In this document: positions 15,949 through 25,674 of the stretch, piece after piece
How the letters are laid out: every line of letters begins with the position of its first letter
Position numbering within the stretch: the stretch's first letter is position 1
Assembly (NCBI GenBank): GCA_029001845.1
Contig: JAREWP010000024.1
Span: forward strand, 48,311-112,310
Length of the DNA stretch: 64,000 bases
Direction of reading: 5' to 3'
Source of the DNA: Candidatus Magnetocorallium paracelense
Lineage (GTDB): Bacteria; Nitrospirota; Thermodesulfovibrionia; Thermodesulfovibrionales; Magnetobacteriaceae
The notes under the pieces: model-generated
The model's input: the letters and a program-made list of their open reading frames with translations, nothing else
Databases searched by the model: none
Told to the model about the DNA's origin: nothing
Position numbers and translations under genes: made by a program

Positions 15949-18141
15949 ATGAAAAAAATAATAGCCTGTATAATTCTCCTGGGGATACTGCTAAGTCCGC
16001 CCTTTTCCGGCGCGGAAAGCAAAGCACCTGCCGGAGAAATGCATCTAAACGGCAGCATCACATTTAATTTTATAGATGTTGACATCCCTATCGTAACGAA
16101 ATTCGTCAGCGAGATTACAGGGAAAAATTTTATTTTCGACGAAAAGCTTCATGGTAAAGTCACAATAATCGCACCATCTAAACTAAAAACCGAGGACGCT
16201 TACAGGCTTTTCACTTCCGTGCTGGAGCTAAAAGGCTTTACAGTCGTGCCATCGGGTACTGACACTTACAAAATTATCCCTGTAACGGATGTAAAGGGTA
16301 AAGGCATAAGATTTTCTGAATTCGAAAAGAAAATAGTTAACGAAGAGTATATAGCCAGACTTATCAAGTTGACACACCTGTCCTCAAGCGAGGCGATATC
16401 TTTTTTAAAACCGGTTATCTCTAAAGACGGCTATATCTCGGAGTTTAGTCCCGGCAACATATTGTTAATTATGGACTCCGGGCCTAATCTCAGGAATATC
16501 CTGTCTATTATAAAAAACATCGATCGTCCTTCGACGGTTGACCTTCCGGAAATAATTTACCTCAAATACGCAGACGCCGAATCAGTGGCCGGAATATTAA
16601 GTGAAACATCTCAACAACCCTCGATAAAAAGAAAAGGCTCAAAAACAACGACACCAAAGAAAACAAAAGTTATCACCGATACCAGATTAAACGCATTGAT
16701 CCTCTTCGGAACAGGCAGAGAGAAGGATTCAATGAAAAGACTTATAAGCATGCTCGATATACCATCGCCTGAAGCACAGGGCGGCATTAATGTCTATTTC
16801 CTTGAGAATGCCGATGCAGCAGAGTTGGCGGATGTGCTGAACTCTATCGTAAACAACTCCAAGTCGAAACGTAAAAGTTCGAAAACAAAAAACGGAAAAG
16901 ACACCTTGGGACAGCCTCGAAATATAGTTATAACTCCCGATGTCGCCACGAATTCAATCATAATAGAAGCGTCTCCGGCAGACTACAGAAACATCGTCGA
17001 AGTAATCAGGAAACTCGACAAAAGGAGAAGACAGGTTTTTGTAGAGGCAATGATCGTTGAAGCTTCCATAGACGGACTCCAAGCCTTGGGAGCAAAATGG
17101 AGAGCAGTTGCAAGGAATGACAGTGAGCCTGTTTTCGTTGGTGGTTTCGGAGAGGTAAGCACCAGCGATATGATGTCTATTGTTTACGGTATGAGCGGCG
17201 TTTCAGTTGGAGGACTGAGCAACTTTTTTGATATCGAGTATACAACATTAGACGAAAGTGGCGATATCGTCACTTCATCCATCAGCATCCCCGGCTACTC
17301 GGCCCTGTTTAACCTTAATGAATTCAGGGGTATCGTTAATATCCTTTCCACTCCGCAAATACTCACCTCAGACAATGAAGAAGCTGAAATCATTGTAGGA
17401 GAAAATGTTCCTTTTATCACAAAAAGAGAATCCGATCCTTCACGAACAGTTTCGGTTTTCAGTAATGTAGAAAGGCACGACGTAGGGATCACCCTCAGAA
17501 TAACTCCCCAAATTACGGAAGGCGATTACATCAAGCTTGACATTTATCAGGAAATTTCGTCACTAAAACAAGAATCGAATCCAGAGATACTGATAAGTGT
17601 AGGACCGACCACGACAAAACGATCGACAAAAACCTCGATTGTGATTAAAGACAATCAAAATGTGGTCATAAGCGGTCTGATGCAGGAAAGGGAAGAAGAG
17701 ACGATTACAAAAGTACCTTTATTGGGAGATATTCCTTTGTTAGGCTGGTTATTTAAAGATAAGGGAAAATCTCATGAAAAAATAAATCTCCTTGTCTTTT
17801 TGACTCCCCATATAGTACGGAACGCAGAACATCTTAGAGAGATAACGGAAAAGAAGAAATTTGAAATTGAAAATTCCTCGATTGACATAAACGGAGAAGT
17901 TCCACCGAGGAGTAATCCCGGGCTATTGGTGAGATTTAGAAACGACATGGAAAGGGAGCAGGCAGAAAATTATATCCGTGATGCAGGCTCTGAGGTCATA
18001 AGAGAATACGAGACAATAAACCTCTTTCTTGTAAAAATACCGGACAGCAAAACACAGCACCTTTTAATAGAGAGACTGGAGGCCCTTCCTGAGGTATTAT
18101 ATGTAGAGCCCGATTATTTTAAACGAACTCTTTTTAAATAA
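15949..18141 (+). CDS. gspD: Type II secretion secretin GspD with an extra C-terminal domain
   Basis: About 730 residues from ATG 15949, which begins a clean signal peptide (MKKIIACIILLGILLS); a GTG at 15940 is in frame. Domains in order: N0 (about 30-95), N1 (about 120-190), N2 (about 195-270), N3 (about 275-365) and the secretin barrel (about 370-635, with ILSTPQILTSDNEEAEIIVGENVP and the TKVPLLGDIPLLGWLFK motif). An unusual tail of about 75 residues follows (about 656-730, LLVRFRNDMEREQAENYI ... LPEVLYVEPDYF). It resembles the propeptide/inhibitor-I9-like domains of subtilases. GspD forms the outer-membrane channel of the type II secretion system. Confidence 0.9.
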   Translation: MKKIIACIILLGILLSPPFSGAESKAPAGEMHLNGSITFNFIDVDIPIVTKFVSEITGKNFIFDEKLHGKVTIIAPSKLKTEDAYRLFTSVLELKGFTVVPSGTDTYKIIPVTDVKGKGIRFSEFEKKIVNEEYIARLIKLTHLSSSEAISFLKPVISKDGYISEFSPGNILLIMDSGPNLRNILSIIKNIDRPSTVDLPEIIYLKYADAESVAGILSETSQQPSIKRKGSKTTTPKKTKVITDTRLNALILFGTGREKDSMKRLISMLDIPSPEAQGGINVYFLENADAAELADVLNSIVNNSKSKRKSSKTKNGKDTLGQPRNIVITPDVATNSIIIEASPADYRNIVEVIRKLDKRRRQVFVEAMIVEASIDGLQALGAKWRAVARNDSEPVFVGGFGEVSTSDMMSIVYGMSGVSVGGLSNFFDIEYTTLDESGDIVTSSISIPGYSALFNLNEFRGIVNILSTPQILTSDNEEAEIIVGENVPFITKRESDPSRTVSVFSNVERHDVGITLRITPQITEGDYIKLDIYQEISSLKQESNPEILISVGPTTTKRSTKTSIVIKDNQNVVISGLMQEREEETITKVPLLGDIPLLGWLFKDKGKSHEKINLLVFLTPHIVRNAEHLREITEKKKFEIENSSIDINGEVPPRSNPGLLVRFRNDMEREQAENYIRDAGSEVIREYETINLFLVKIPDSKTQHLLIERLEALPEVLYVEPDYFKRTLFK

Positions 18142-18177
18142 CTTGAAAATCAAAATACCCTTTTGTTACTATCTACA

Positions 18178-18603
18178 ATGTCGAATGAACAAAACTATGC
18201 AACTGTCCTGACAAGAATCGTAGCAAAAGGTTTGGACTTTTTGCTTGTCATTGCTGTTGTCGAGGTAATCCCAAAGATCGGTTTTTATATCGGAGCTCTC
18301 TATCTGCTTGCAGGAGACAGTTTTTTTGACAGAAGAAGCATAGGAAAGAGGTTATTGGGCCTGAAAGTGCTTTCAATAAAAGAGGAAGGCAAATCGTCAC
18401 CTATTAAAGACTCAATATTGAGAAACATTACTGTTTTTTTTTCCTTACTCTTATGGGCGATTCCTCTTATAGGCTGGATTTTTCTTGCCGCTATTATTAT
18501 AATAGAAGTGATTATTATGATGGGTAATGAAGAAAAAATGAGGATCGGCGATGAAATAGCCGGAACCATAGTGATAGAAGCAACGGAAGAAAAGGTGGTA
18601 TGA
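18178..18603 (+). CDS. RDD family membrane protein
   Basis: About 141 residues from the ATG at 18178 (MSNEQNYATVLTR); a TTG at 18163 is in frame upstream. It has the RDD-family hallmarks: an Arg/Asp-containing first helix (RIVAKGLDFLLVIAVVEVI) and the DRRSIGKRLLGLKVL segment, then two more hydrophobic stretches. RDD proteins are small polytopic proteins, some implicated in ion exchange. The stop TGA directly abuts the mreB ATG (18601-18604), so it probably belongs to the mre transcription unit. Confidence 0.72.
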   Translation: MSNEQNYATVLTRIVAKGLDFLLVIAVVEVIPKIGFYIGALYLLAGDSFFDRRSIGKRLLGLKVLSIKEEGKSSPIKDSILRNITVFFSLLLWAIPLIGWIFLAAIIIIEVIIMMGNEEKMRIGDEIAGTIVIEATEEKVV

Positions 18604-19632
18604 ATGATTTTTAGCAAACTTTTAGGATTCTTTTCAAACGATCTGGCAATAGACCTGGGTACAGCCAATACCTTGGTCTACGCAAGAGGAAAAGGAATTG
18701 TCTGTAACGAACCTTCTGTCGTCGTTATGCGAACGGACAACAAGAAACTCATAGCTGCCGGCACCGAGGCAAAGAGAATGTTGGGTAAAACCCCCTCAAA
18801 CATTGCAACGATAAGGCCTATGAAAGACGGGGTAATCGCTGATTTCGACGCAGCAGGCGAACTTTTGGGCTACTTCATAAAAAAAGCTTTAAACAGAAGC
18901 AGCTTTGTTTCACCAAGAGTAATCATCGGAGTTCCCTCTTCCATCACCCTGGTGGAACAGAGGGCTGTCAAAGAAGCAGCACATAATTCCGGCGCAAGAG
19001 AAGTTTATCTGATAGAGGAGCCGATGGCTGCAGCAGTGGGAGTTGGTCTACCTGTGGGAGAACCCTATGGAAACATGATTGTCGATATAGGCGGAGGTAC
19101 TACCGACGTTGCGGTAATTTCCATGGACGGCGTTGTTTACAGTAAAGTAGTCAGAGTAGGCGGCGATAAGATGGATGAAAATATAATGTCATATGTAAAA
19201 AATAAATATAATTTTATGATCGGAGACAGAACGGCTGAGCAAATCAAGATTGAAGTGGGATCGGCCTTTGAAGTGGAAAAAACAGAAAAAACCATTGAGG
19301 TCAACGGCCGTGATTTGGTATCAGGTATTCCCAAAACCGTTACTATTAACGAAGGCGAAATCAGAGAGACACTTCAGGAACCTGTAAGTATTATTATGAA
19401 TGCAGTAAAAGATTCCCTGGAAAATACACCTCCGGAGCTTGCATCCGATATAGTAGATAACGGAATTGTGCTTGCCGGAGGCGGAGCGTTACTTAGAGGA
19501 CTGGATAAACTGATCAGACATGAGACAAAACTCCCTGTAGTCGTTCCGGAAGACCCTCTGACAGCAGTTGTAAACGGAGTAGGAAAGATGTTGGAAGACC
19601 TGGACCTGTTAAAAAGAGTTGCCGTCAGTTAA
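18604..19632 (+). CDS. mreB: Rod-shape determining actin homolog MreB
   Basis: 342 residues, typical length. MreB polymerises under the inner membrane and directs lateral wall synthesis. Actin-fold motifs are visible: phosphate-1 IDLGTANTLVYARGKG, FIKKALNR connecting segment, phosphate-2 NMIVDIGGGTTDVAVIS, and the adenosine loop GIVLAGGGALLRGLD. Its last base overlaps the first base of mreC (TAATG), indicating coupling with mreC, mreD and mrdA. Confidence 0.97.
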   Translation: MIFSKLLGFFSNDLAIDLGTANTLVYARGKGIVCNEPSVVVMRTDNKKLIAAGTEAKRMLGKTPSNIATIRPMKDGVIADFDAAGELLGYFIKKALNRSSFVSPRVIIGVPSSITLVEQRAVKEAAHNSGAREVYLIEEPMAAAVGVGLPVGEPYGNMIVDIGGGTTDVAVISMDGVVYSKVVRVGGDKMDENIMSYVKNKYNFMIGDRTAEQIKIEVGSAFEVEKTEKTIEVNGRDLVSGIPKTVTINEGEIRETLQEPVSIIMNAVKDSLENTPPELASDIVDNGIVLAGGGALLRGLDKLIRHETKLPVVVPEDPLTAVVNGVGKMLEDLDLLKRVAVS

Positions 19633-20417
19633 TGCTTAGGAAAAGATTGTCTCTCTATCTTTTCTTTATAACCATCCCTGTTTTTCTCATGACTTACGAA
19701 AGTGTTAAGGGGCCTTTTAATACGCACTTTTATATAAGTTACCCTCTCTTTTACATCAACGAAGCCTTTTCTTCTCTTAAATATTATATTAAAAAACCCT
19801 TTGTAGCCATTTTTTTGTTAAACAGCGAAAACGCGCAATTAAAAGAAGAACTTATTAAATTAAAGATCAGAGAGCAGCAAGTTAACGAAGCTCTGGAGGA
19901 AAACAGAAGATTACGGAATTTCATCTCTTTTCGATATAACACTTCTAATTACATAACGAATGCAAAAGTCATTGCAAAAGGTCCCGGTGCATGGTCGCAA
20001 CTGATAACACTGGATAAAGGAAAGATTGATGGTGTGGAAAAAGATATGGCTGTAAGAACAATAAACGGGCTTGTGGGAAAGATATTTTCAGTTTACAGGA
20101 ACCATTCAATGACCTTGCTGCTTACGGACATAAACTCTTCCGCCGCCGTGAGACTTAGCGAAAGCAGGATAGAGGGGATACTTTCCGGCACCGGTTCAGT
20201 TGCAACCGCTCTCAAGTACATACCGAACAATGTTGAAGTCTCTTTAGGAGAAATTCTGATAACATCGGGTCTTGATGAAATTTTTCCCTCGGGCATTCCT
20301 GTGGGAAAGATTATGTCTGTTGAGAAATCAACAACAAGTCTTTTTCAAACAATCGAGGTAGAACCTTTCAGCAACCCCCTGACAATTGAAGAAGCCATAA
20401 TAGTCGGCCACAACTAG
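19632..20417 (+). CDS. mreC: Rod-shape determining protein MreC
   Basis: 261 residues: a short cytoplasmic tail, one membrane helix (about 7-25), a coiled coil (about 65-95, AQLKEELIKLKIREQQVNEALEENRRLRNF), and the double beta-barrel periplasmic domain (AKVIAKGPGAWSQLITLDKG, GLVGKIFSVYRNHSMTLLLTD, GEILITSGLDEIFPSGIPVGKI). MreC scaffolds the elongasome and activates PBP2. It starts inside the mreB stop codon. Confidence 0.95.
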   Translation: MLRKRLSLYLFFITIPVFLMTYESVKGPFNTHFYISYPLFYINEAFSSLKYYIKKPFVAIFLLNSENAQLKEELIKLKIREQQVNEALEENRRLRNFISFRYNTSNYITNAKVIAKGPGAWSQLITLDKGKIDGVEKDMAVRTINGLVGKIFSVYRNHSMTLLLTDINSSAAVRLSESRIEGILSGTGSVATALKYIPNNVEVSLGEILITSGLDEIFPSGIPVGKIMSVEKSTTSLFQTIEVEPFSNPLTIEEAIIVGHN

Positions 20418-20473
20418 AAAAGTATTTTCAGGCCGCCTCCCGGCAGTCAGCCGGTCAATGTATTGAATATACT

Positions 20474-20959
20474 ATGACAAAGACAAATGGGAAAATCAAA
20501 TTACCTGTTCTTGTTTTTTTTACTCTATTATTTATCGTTATCGATTCTCAAACAATTCTCTATGGACTAAAACTCAATCTTACGATACTGATAGTCTATT
20601 ATGTCAGCTTCCATTCGACTCCTTTCAGATCACTTATCTGCGCCTCTTTGATCGGTATGTTAATGGATAGCATATCGTTTATATTAATAGGGCCGAATAT
20701 TCTTTCTAAAACTGTCATCTCGATTCTGACAATTTCGGCGAAATCCGGAATATTTAACTGGACAAGTATTTTTTTCCCCATATTCGGTTTCCTTATGACT
20801 GTGACGGACGGTTTTATTATCTTTTTTTCTGTGGTTATTTTTGGCAACCACCCCTTTGAGGTAACATATACACTAAAAACATCCATTTTCCAGGCTATTA
20901 TAAATAGCGCTGTCGTTTTTGGATTCGTTAAATACAAATATGGAGAAGAAATACTTTGA
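20474..20959 (+). CDS. mreD: Rod-shape determining protein MreD
   Basis: 161 residues, nearly all hydrophobic with five to six membrane segments, matching MreD in size and position. Recognisable is the FRSLICASLIGMLMDSI segment. MreD is an integral membrane partner of MreC and PBP2. Its 3' end overlaps the mrdA start (20940 or 20919). Confidence 0.88.
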   Translation: MTKTNGKIKLPVLVFFTLLFIVIDSQTILYGLKLNLTILIVYYVSFHSTPFRSLICASLIGMLMDSISFILIGPNILSKTVISILTISAKSGIFNWTSIFFPIFGFLMTVTDGFIIFFSVVIFGNHPFEVTYTLKTSIFQAIINSAVVFGFVKYKYGEEIL

Positions 20960-22697
20960 CAAATTTTTAAAGATATGCATAACCGGAGTAATCGCTATAT
21001 TTATAGTTTTTACTTTGCGCCTCTATCAGCTTCAAATCGTTAAAGGAAAAAACTACAGAACAACATCTCTTTCAAACCGGGTTAAAGTAGTGAGACTCCC
21101 GGCCCCGCGCGGTATTATTTATGACCGCAACGGGTTTCCGATAGTAAAGAACAAGCACTATTTTTCCGTCTCTTTTTTGCCGTTGTCCGAAGATATCGAT
21201 ATATCGGGACTTGCCGACTTGCTAAACATCGATTTTGAACCATTGGCCTCAAAAATCCAAAAAAGCGCAGGGAATCTCTTTCAACCTATACCACTTAAAG
21301 AGGGATTGTCATTTAAAGATGTTGCTGTCATTGAGGCCAGGAGATCTGACTTTCCCGGACTCATTATTGAGACAAATATTACAAGACAGTATGTACATGA
21401 GCACATAGGCGCTCATATATTGGGATATCTCGGAAAACCGAATGAAAATCAGATAAAACTGGAAGATATTACACCTGAGACATTTGTTGGCCAAACAGGT
21501 ATCGAGGCGCTCTACGACGGAGTCGTCAGGGGCACGCCCGGCAAAAAAATCGTCGAAGTAGACGCTCTGGGGAGGCAATTAAAAGTGCTGCGATACATAC
21601 CGCCCAACAAAGGAAATGACCTTACCCTTACCATAGACATAGCTCTCCAAAAGATAGCAGAAGAATCTTTTCAGGGCAAAACAGGTTCTCTTGTCGCCAT
21701 AAGCCCCGAGAACGGTGAGATACTGGCCCTGGTGAGCCTCCCCTCATTCAATCCCAATGATTTTATACTTGGGATAGACACCGATACATGGAACCGACTG
21801 AACAAAGATAAAGAGTACCCTCTTCTTAACAGAGCCCTTCAGGGCGCCTATCCTCCAGGCTCAATCTTTAAGACGCTGGTAGCTGTGGCAGGTTTTGAAG
21901 AGGGAGTGATCACACCTGAGTTTAATGTTTACTGTGATGGAGAAATGCGTTTGGGCAGTCATTCATTCGGTTGTTGGAAAAGTCACGGTCCGGTATCATT
22001 TAAAAAATCGATTGTGGAATCCTGTGATCTCTATTATTACGAAGTCGGGCGAAAATTGGGAATTAATAAAATAAAGAAGTATGCCGAACTTTTTGGCCTT
22101 GGGAAAAAATCCGGCCTCGGTATTTCCAGAGAAAGACAAGGAGTAATCCCATCAACTCAATGGAAAAGAAAAATAATGGACAAACCATGGTTCCTTGGAG
22201 AAACAGTAATAGCTGCAATCGGTCAGGGGTATGTATCTATGACACCGATGCAGGCCGCCATAATGACTACCATTCTTTCAAACGGAGGGTACTATTACCG
22301 GCCGACACTATTAAAGGACAACGTTGACAATAAAAAAGGAACAAAGATTCCGGTAAGTTCTGAGTCTTTTATAAAAATTCAGGACGCAATGCACGGGGTT
22401 GTAAATGGCCCGGGAGGCACGGCAAGATCAATAAGAAGCAGGATCACTGAAATTTCAGGTAAAACAGGTACCGCCCAAGTCATAAGAGGAAGGATAAAAA
22501 GCGAGTTACAAAAGAAAAAGTTCAGAGATCATGCCTGGTTTATATCTTACGCCCCGGCTCAAGATCCGAAAATAGCAGTAAGTGTATTTGTCGAGCACGG
22601 AGGCCATGGAGGCTCCGCTGCTGCACCGATTGCAAAAAAAGTAATAGAGTCATACATTGGGAAACATGCTGATCATCATGGCGCTTCAATAAATTAA
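20940..22697 (+). CDS. mrdA: Penicillin-binding protein 2 (elongasome transpeptidase)
   Basis: About 585 residues from the ATG at 20940 (MEKKYFDKFLK); a TTG at 20919 in the same frame adds seven residues. One membrane helix (about 10-30) is followed by the pedestal (LPAPRGIIYDRNGFPIVKN, GQTGIEALYD) and the transpeptidase domain with all three signatures: SxxK as SIFK (in GAYPPGSIFKTL), SxN replaced by SCD (VESCDLYYYEVG, usual in PBP2), and KTGT (ISGKTGTAQV). It crosslinks lateral-wall peptidoglycan. The expected rodA partner does not follow; a palindromic repeat starts at its stop codon. Confidence 0.96.
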   Translation: MEKKYFDKFLKICITGVIAIFIVFTLRLYQLQIVKGKNYRTTSLSNRVKVVRLPAPRGIIYDRNGFPIVKNKHYFSVSFLPLSEDIDISGLADLLNIDFEPLASKIQKSAGNLFQPIPLKEGLSFKDVAVIEARRSDFPGLIIETNITRQYVHEHIGAHILGYLGKPNENQIKLEDITPETFVGQTGIEALYDGVVRGTPGKKIVEVDALGRQLKVLRYIPPNKGNDLTLTIDIALQKIAEESFQGKTGSLVAISPENGEILALVSLPSFNPNDFILGIDTDTWNRLNKDKEYPLLNRALQGAYPPGSIFKTLVAVAGFEEGVITPEFNVYCDGEMRLGSHSFGCWKSHGPVSFKKSIVESCDLYYYEVGRKLGINKIKKYAELFGLGKKSGLGISRERQGVIPSTQWKRKIMDKPWFLGETVIAAIGQGYVSMTPMQAAIMTTILSNGGYYYRPTLLKDNVDNKKGTKIPVSSESFIKIQDAMHGVVNGPGGTARSIRSRITEISGKTGTAQVIRGRIKSELQKKKFRDHAWFISYAPAQDPKIAVSVFVEHGGHGGSAAAPIAKKVIESYIGKHADHHGASIN

Positions 22698-22861
22698 AAA
22701 AAGCATTTAGCAGTCAGCTATCAGCGGTCAGCCTTCAGCCATGGAAAGTACTGATGTTATGCCAATAATAAGCTTCACCTTATGGGTGAACCTGTTTTGA
22801 ACCATAACGTGTTGCAATTAAAGAGCTGATAGCTGATGGCTGACAGCTAAGTGCTTTTTTT
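22696..22861. repeat. 166-bp palindromic repeat, family copy 1, terminator-like
   Basis: Outer arms AAAAAAAGCATTTAGC and GCTAAGTGCTTTTTTT are reverse complements with minor mismatches and enclose nested GCTGATAGCTGATGGCTGAC-type arms. The centre holds TTCACCTTATGGGTGAA, an inner stem. Copy 2 is at 26990-27131. The A-run and T-run ends would make it a bidirectional intrinsic terminator after mrdA. Confidence 0.78.
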
Positions 22862-22873
22862 AGTTAATAATTT

Positions 22874-24313
22874 ATGAGCTCAGTAGTATTTACAACTTTT
22901 TCAATAGAAAACCCTGAATCCTTCGTCCCCTCCATTCTGGGACTTGGTGTCGATCTTTTTGAACTTTACCGTAGCTGTCGGGAAAATAAGATAAGTGAGT
23001 TCAGAGAGATGCTCTGCAATGGAATAAAAAAACTCATGGCAGAAAGCAGTCCGGAGATATCAAAACTCGATGAATCGTATAGAGAGACATTACTTGCAGA
23101 TCATGGTTCTCTGGAAGCGATCATCACACGCCTGGAAAATGAGGACAACAAAAAAGAGATAGAGAGACATCTGAAAAGATTTAATGAGCAGCATTCTTTT
23201 TTTAGGGAAAAAATTGAGCTTTTGAAAATAGAACAGAAAGAGAAAGAGGAGGAAATCTCTCGCTTTATAAAACAAACAGAAGAGAACATCCGATCATTGG
23301 AAAATAGAGATATAGGAGAGAGTTTAACAAGCGAACTGGCCTCTTTGTCACAGTGCAAAAACCTGAGCGATAAATTAACAGGTCTTGAGCATATTAAAAG
23401 CAAATTGCATAATTTTTCTATTTCATGGGGATTGACAACACTCTTTGATGCTCAAAGTATTGAGGAGGAAAAATATATATCATCAGAAGAGAGAGAAAGA
23501 ATACAACTGATTTCAGAAATCAGAAAGTTTTCGGAATCCGCCAAAGCTCTTGACAATATAGTGCATCAGGATTGGAAACCGCTTATACAGGATATTGAAA
23601 GAGAGACTCATAAAGAGAGACTCACATTGGTAAAAGACGAGATCAAACTAAAATATGGCAGACTAAAAAAGGATATTGCAAAAACATCTCTCTACAGAAG
23701 AACTATTCAGGAACTGTTAAATAACATCGTCAGACATGAAGGACATGAAAGATTAAAGAATCTTATGATTTCTATGCTTGACATGAGGATTATAAATACA
23801 GATGACTACAATCGGCTGCTGGAAGATACATACCTTTTTATTCGAAAAGCCACTGAGGAAGCTGAAAGAAGGGAAACGATATTGGAAATTAAGTGTAATC
23901 TGGAGTCAATGGGATACTCGGTCGTCGAGCGGGACAGAGATTTTTTAAGCGCACTGGACAATGGTGAGATTCTTCATCTCGATACGGAGTGGGAAGGGTA
24001 TCGCATATTAGTGAAGTTAGATGAAAACAAAGGGCTGACAACAAGGCTGGTCAGAATGGTTGCAACGGAAGAGGAGAAGGAAAATATATCTGCCTACGAG
24101 AAACAAAGGGATATTGAGACAGGCAGGAAATGGTGCCAAAAATATGACATCTTTATAGAGAGAATGGTCAATAATGGCGTAATAGCAAACATAGAAATGA
24201 GAAAGGAACCGTCAGAAGAGGATATCATGTATATGGTCGATACAGGTAAGGCGGCTTTAAAAGAATCGGACACTAAAAAAATTATGGCAGATGACAAACA
24301 CAAGACACAATGA
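22874..24313 (+). CDS. Coiled-coil protein of unknown function
   Basis: 479 residues, not recognised. There is no signal peptide or membrane segment. The body (about 70-330) is rich in Glu, Lys and Leu with heptad-like stretches (EIERHLKRFNEQHSFFREKIELLKIEQKEKEEEISRF is representative in part), so long coiled coils are likely. A more globular C-terminal part (about 340-450) has alternating hydrophobic strands (GYSVVERDRDFL, GYRILVKLDENKGLTTRLVRMV). It lies alone between two palindromic repeats, convergent with the gspF-like gene. A cytoplasmic structural role is conceivable from composition and the neighbouring mre genes only. Confidence 0.6.
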   Translation: MSSVVFTTFSIENPESFVPSILGLGVDLFELYRSCRENKISEFREMLCNGIKKLMAESSPEISKLDESYRETLLADHGSLEAIITRLENEDNKKEIERHLKRFNEQHSFFREKIELLKIEQKEKEEEISRFIKQTEENIRSLENRDIGESLTSELASLSQCKNLSDKLTGLEHIKSKLHNFSISWGLTTLFDAQSIEEEKYISSEERERIQLISEIRKFSESAKALDNIVHQDWKPLIQDIERETHKERLTLVKDEIKLKYGRLKKDIAKTSLYRRTIQELLNNIVRHEGHERLKNLMISMLDMRIINTDDYNRLLEDTYLFIRKATEEAERRETILEIKCNLESMGYSVVERDRDFLSALDNGEILHLDTEWEGYRILVKLDENKGLTTRLVRMVATEEEKENISAYEKQRDIETGRKWCQKYDIFIERMVNNGVIANIEMRKEPSEEDIMYMVDTGKAALKESDTKKIMADDKHKTQ

Positions 24314-24349
24314 GTTGTCCGGTAATTGCTAAATTGAAAAAAGGGCAAC

Positions 24350-24503
24350 AGTTCACGGGGTCAGGGATCAGAGGCTCCCAGTTACTGTTATAACTTCTTC
24401 ATCCATTGTCTGACAGGTTATTATTACTCATAAATCCGGTTTTTTAATTGGAGAAAGGCTCTGTCATATAAAACCGGCCTCCGATCTCCGACCCCTGTGA
24501 ACT
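24350..24503. repeat. 154-bp imperfect palindrome (AGTTCACGGGGTC family) between convergent genes
   Basis: Left arm AGTTCACGGGGTCAGGGATC (from 24350) and right arm ending GACCCCTGTGAACT (24503) are imperfect reverse complements over about 27 bp, with a second GGAG/CTCC-rich inner arm. It separates two convergent genes and could terminate both. No other copy was seen here. Confidence 0.68.
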
Positions 24504-24551
24504 ATTACGAAAAAGGAAGCACTCACAACCACTTGTTCGGCAAACAGACAA

Positions 24552-25538
24552 TTAGAAGTCGGAAATATGATGAAAATAACTCATAAATGTTTCGATATAT
24601 TGATAACCGATAAACCCTGCGACAAGTAAGAAAGAAAGCACGAAAAAAATCTCAGTAAGGAGTTTTATTTTGTAATTTGTCTGGTCCTCCAGTATATCCG
24701 CTGCTTTACGTAAGGTAGAATCCAAAGAGCCGCTCACTTCACCTGTCGATAGCATTTCAAACATGATGCCAGGCGCCTGCCTCACTTTTGAAATGCTTGC
24801 TGCGAGCGAATTCCCCTTGTCTATATATGCGACAATACCTGTCACTTCATTTTTAAGAAAACAATTTTTCATTGTATTTCCCGAAAGTTTAATGACCTCT
24901 TTAATGTCCATCCCCGCACCATATCCGAGGACAAAGGAACGACAAAAACGCACCCAATCGACTGTATTGATTATTGAGCCTGTTAAAGGAATTCTTAACA
25001 ACAGTCCGTCATAATCAACACAAAAGGCCGCCTTACGTCTAAAAAACTTATGCAGACGAAATAAAACAAACACTGTTGACAGTGCAATTATTAATGGTAA
25101 AAAAGCTCTTAGGAAATAGGCGCCAAAATCGCGATATACGATAAAATAATAAACAGGAGGAAACAAAAAAGAGGCTGTAAGTAACAACAGAGGATATATT
25201 GCTCTGCTGACAATCCCTCTCCTGAATGCAATCTCCCTTTCCGCTTCATCTGCAAAAGCACTCAGCACCCTGTCCAGATTCCCCGATTCTTCGCCTATCC
25301 TCATCACCCCTGACTGAAATCCGGTAAGCATACCTTCGGCTGTCATGGCGTCAGTAAAGAAATCTCCCTTTTGAACCCTTATACGTACCTTGTTTAATGC
25401 GACACGAATATCCTTTGATTCGCTAAAGTCGCGTAATTGTTTTAAACCTTCGATAACAGGTATTCCGCTTGAATACAACAGAGCGAGTTTGCGAAAAAAA
25501 ACAGGGGCCTCTGAAGGAGAAAGTATATTTTTAGCCAT
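24552..25538 (-). CDS. GspF/PilC-type inner-membrane platform protein
   Basis: About 328 residues from the ATG at 25538 (MAKNILSPSEAPVFF); a longer in-frame start at 25580 adds 14 residues. Two T2SSF domains (PF00482) are visible, each a helical bundle ending in a hydrophobic hairpin. The first (about 12-130) has FFRKLALLYSSGIPVIEGLKQL and VMRIGEESGNLDRVLSAFAD; the second (about 200-325) has FCRSFVLGYGAGMDIKEVIKL and MLSTGEVSGSLDSTLRKAAD. The N-terminal extension of classical GspF is shortened. It might serve the T2SS with gspCD 8 kb away or a type IV pilus. It stands alone with no gspE/gspG beside it. Confidence 0.82.
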   Translation of the reverse strand: MAKNILSPSEAPVFFRKLALLYSSGIPVIEGLKQLRDFSESKDIRVALNKVRIRVQKGDFFTDAMTAEGMLTGFQSGVMRIGEESGNLDRVLSAFADEAEREIAFRRGIVSRAIYPLLLLTASFLFPPVYYFIVYRDFGAYFLRAFLPLIIALSTVFVLFRLHKFFRRKAAFCVDYDGLLLRIPLTGSIINTVDWVRFCRSFVLGYGAGMDIKEVIKLSGNTMKNCFLKNEVTGIVAYIDKGNSLAASISKVRQAPGIMFEMLSTGEVSGSLDSTLRKAADILEDQTNYKIKLLTEIFFVLSFLLVAGFIGYQYIETFMSYFHHISDF

Positions 25539-25674
25539 GACAAAACATCTCTGTAAAAAGCTTATCTCTATATTACACATTCTGTCTGCGAGCTTACAAC
25601 AATTTTGAAATATTTATAATCCCTGTGTTAATATTATCTCAATTTCTCACATAACCTGTAATAAACAGGAAACA

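Noticed and set aside
15039..18141. A complete type II secretion operon
   Set aside because: Only gspC and gspD are here; the following genes are RDD and mreB. The GspF-like gene at 24552 is separate and on the other strand.
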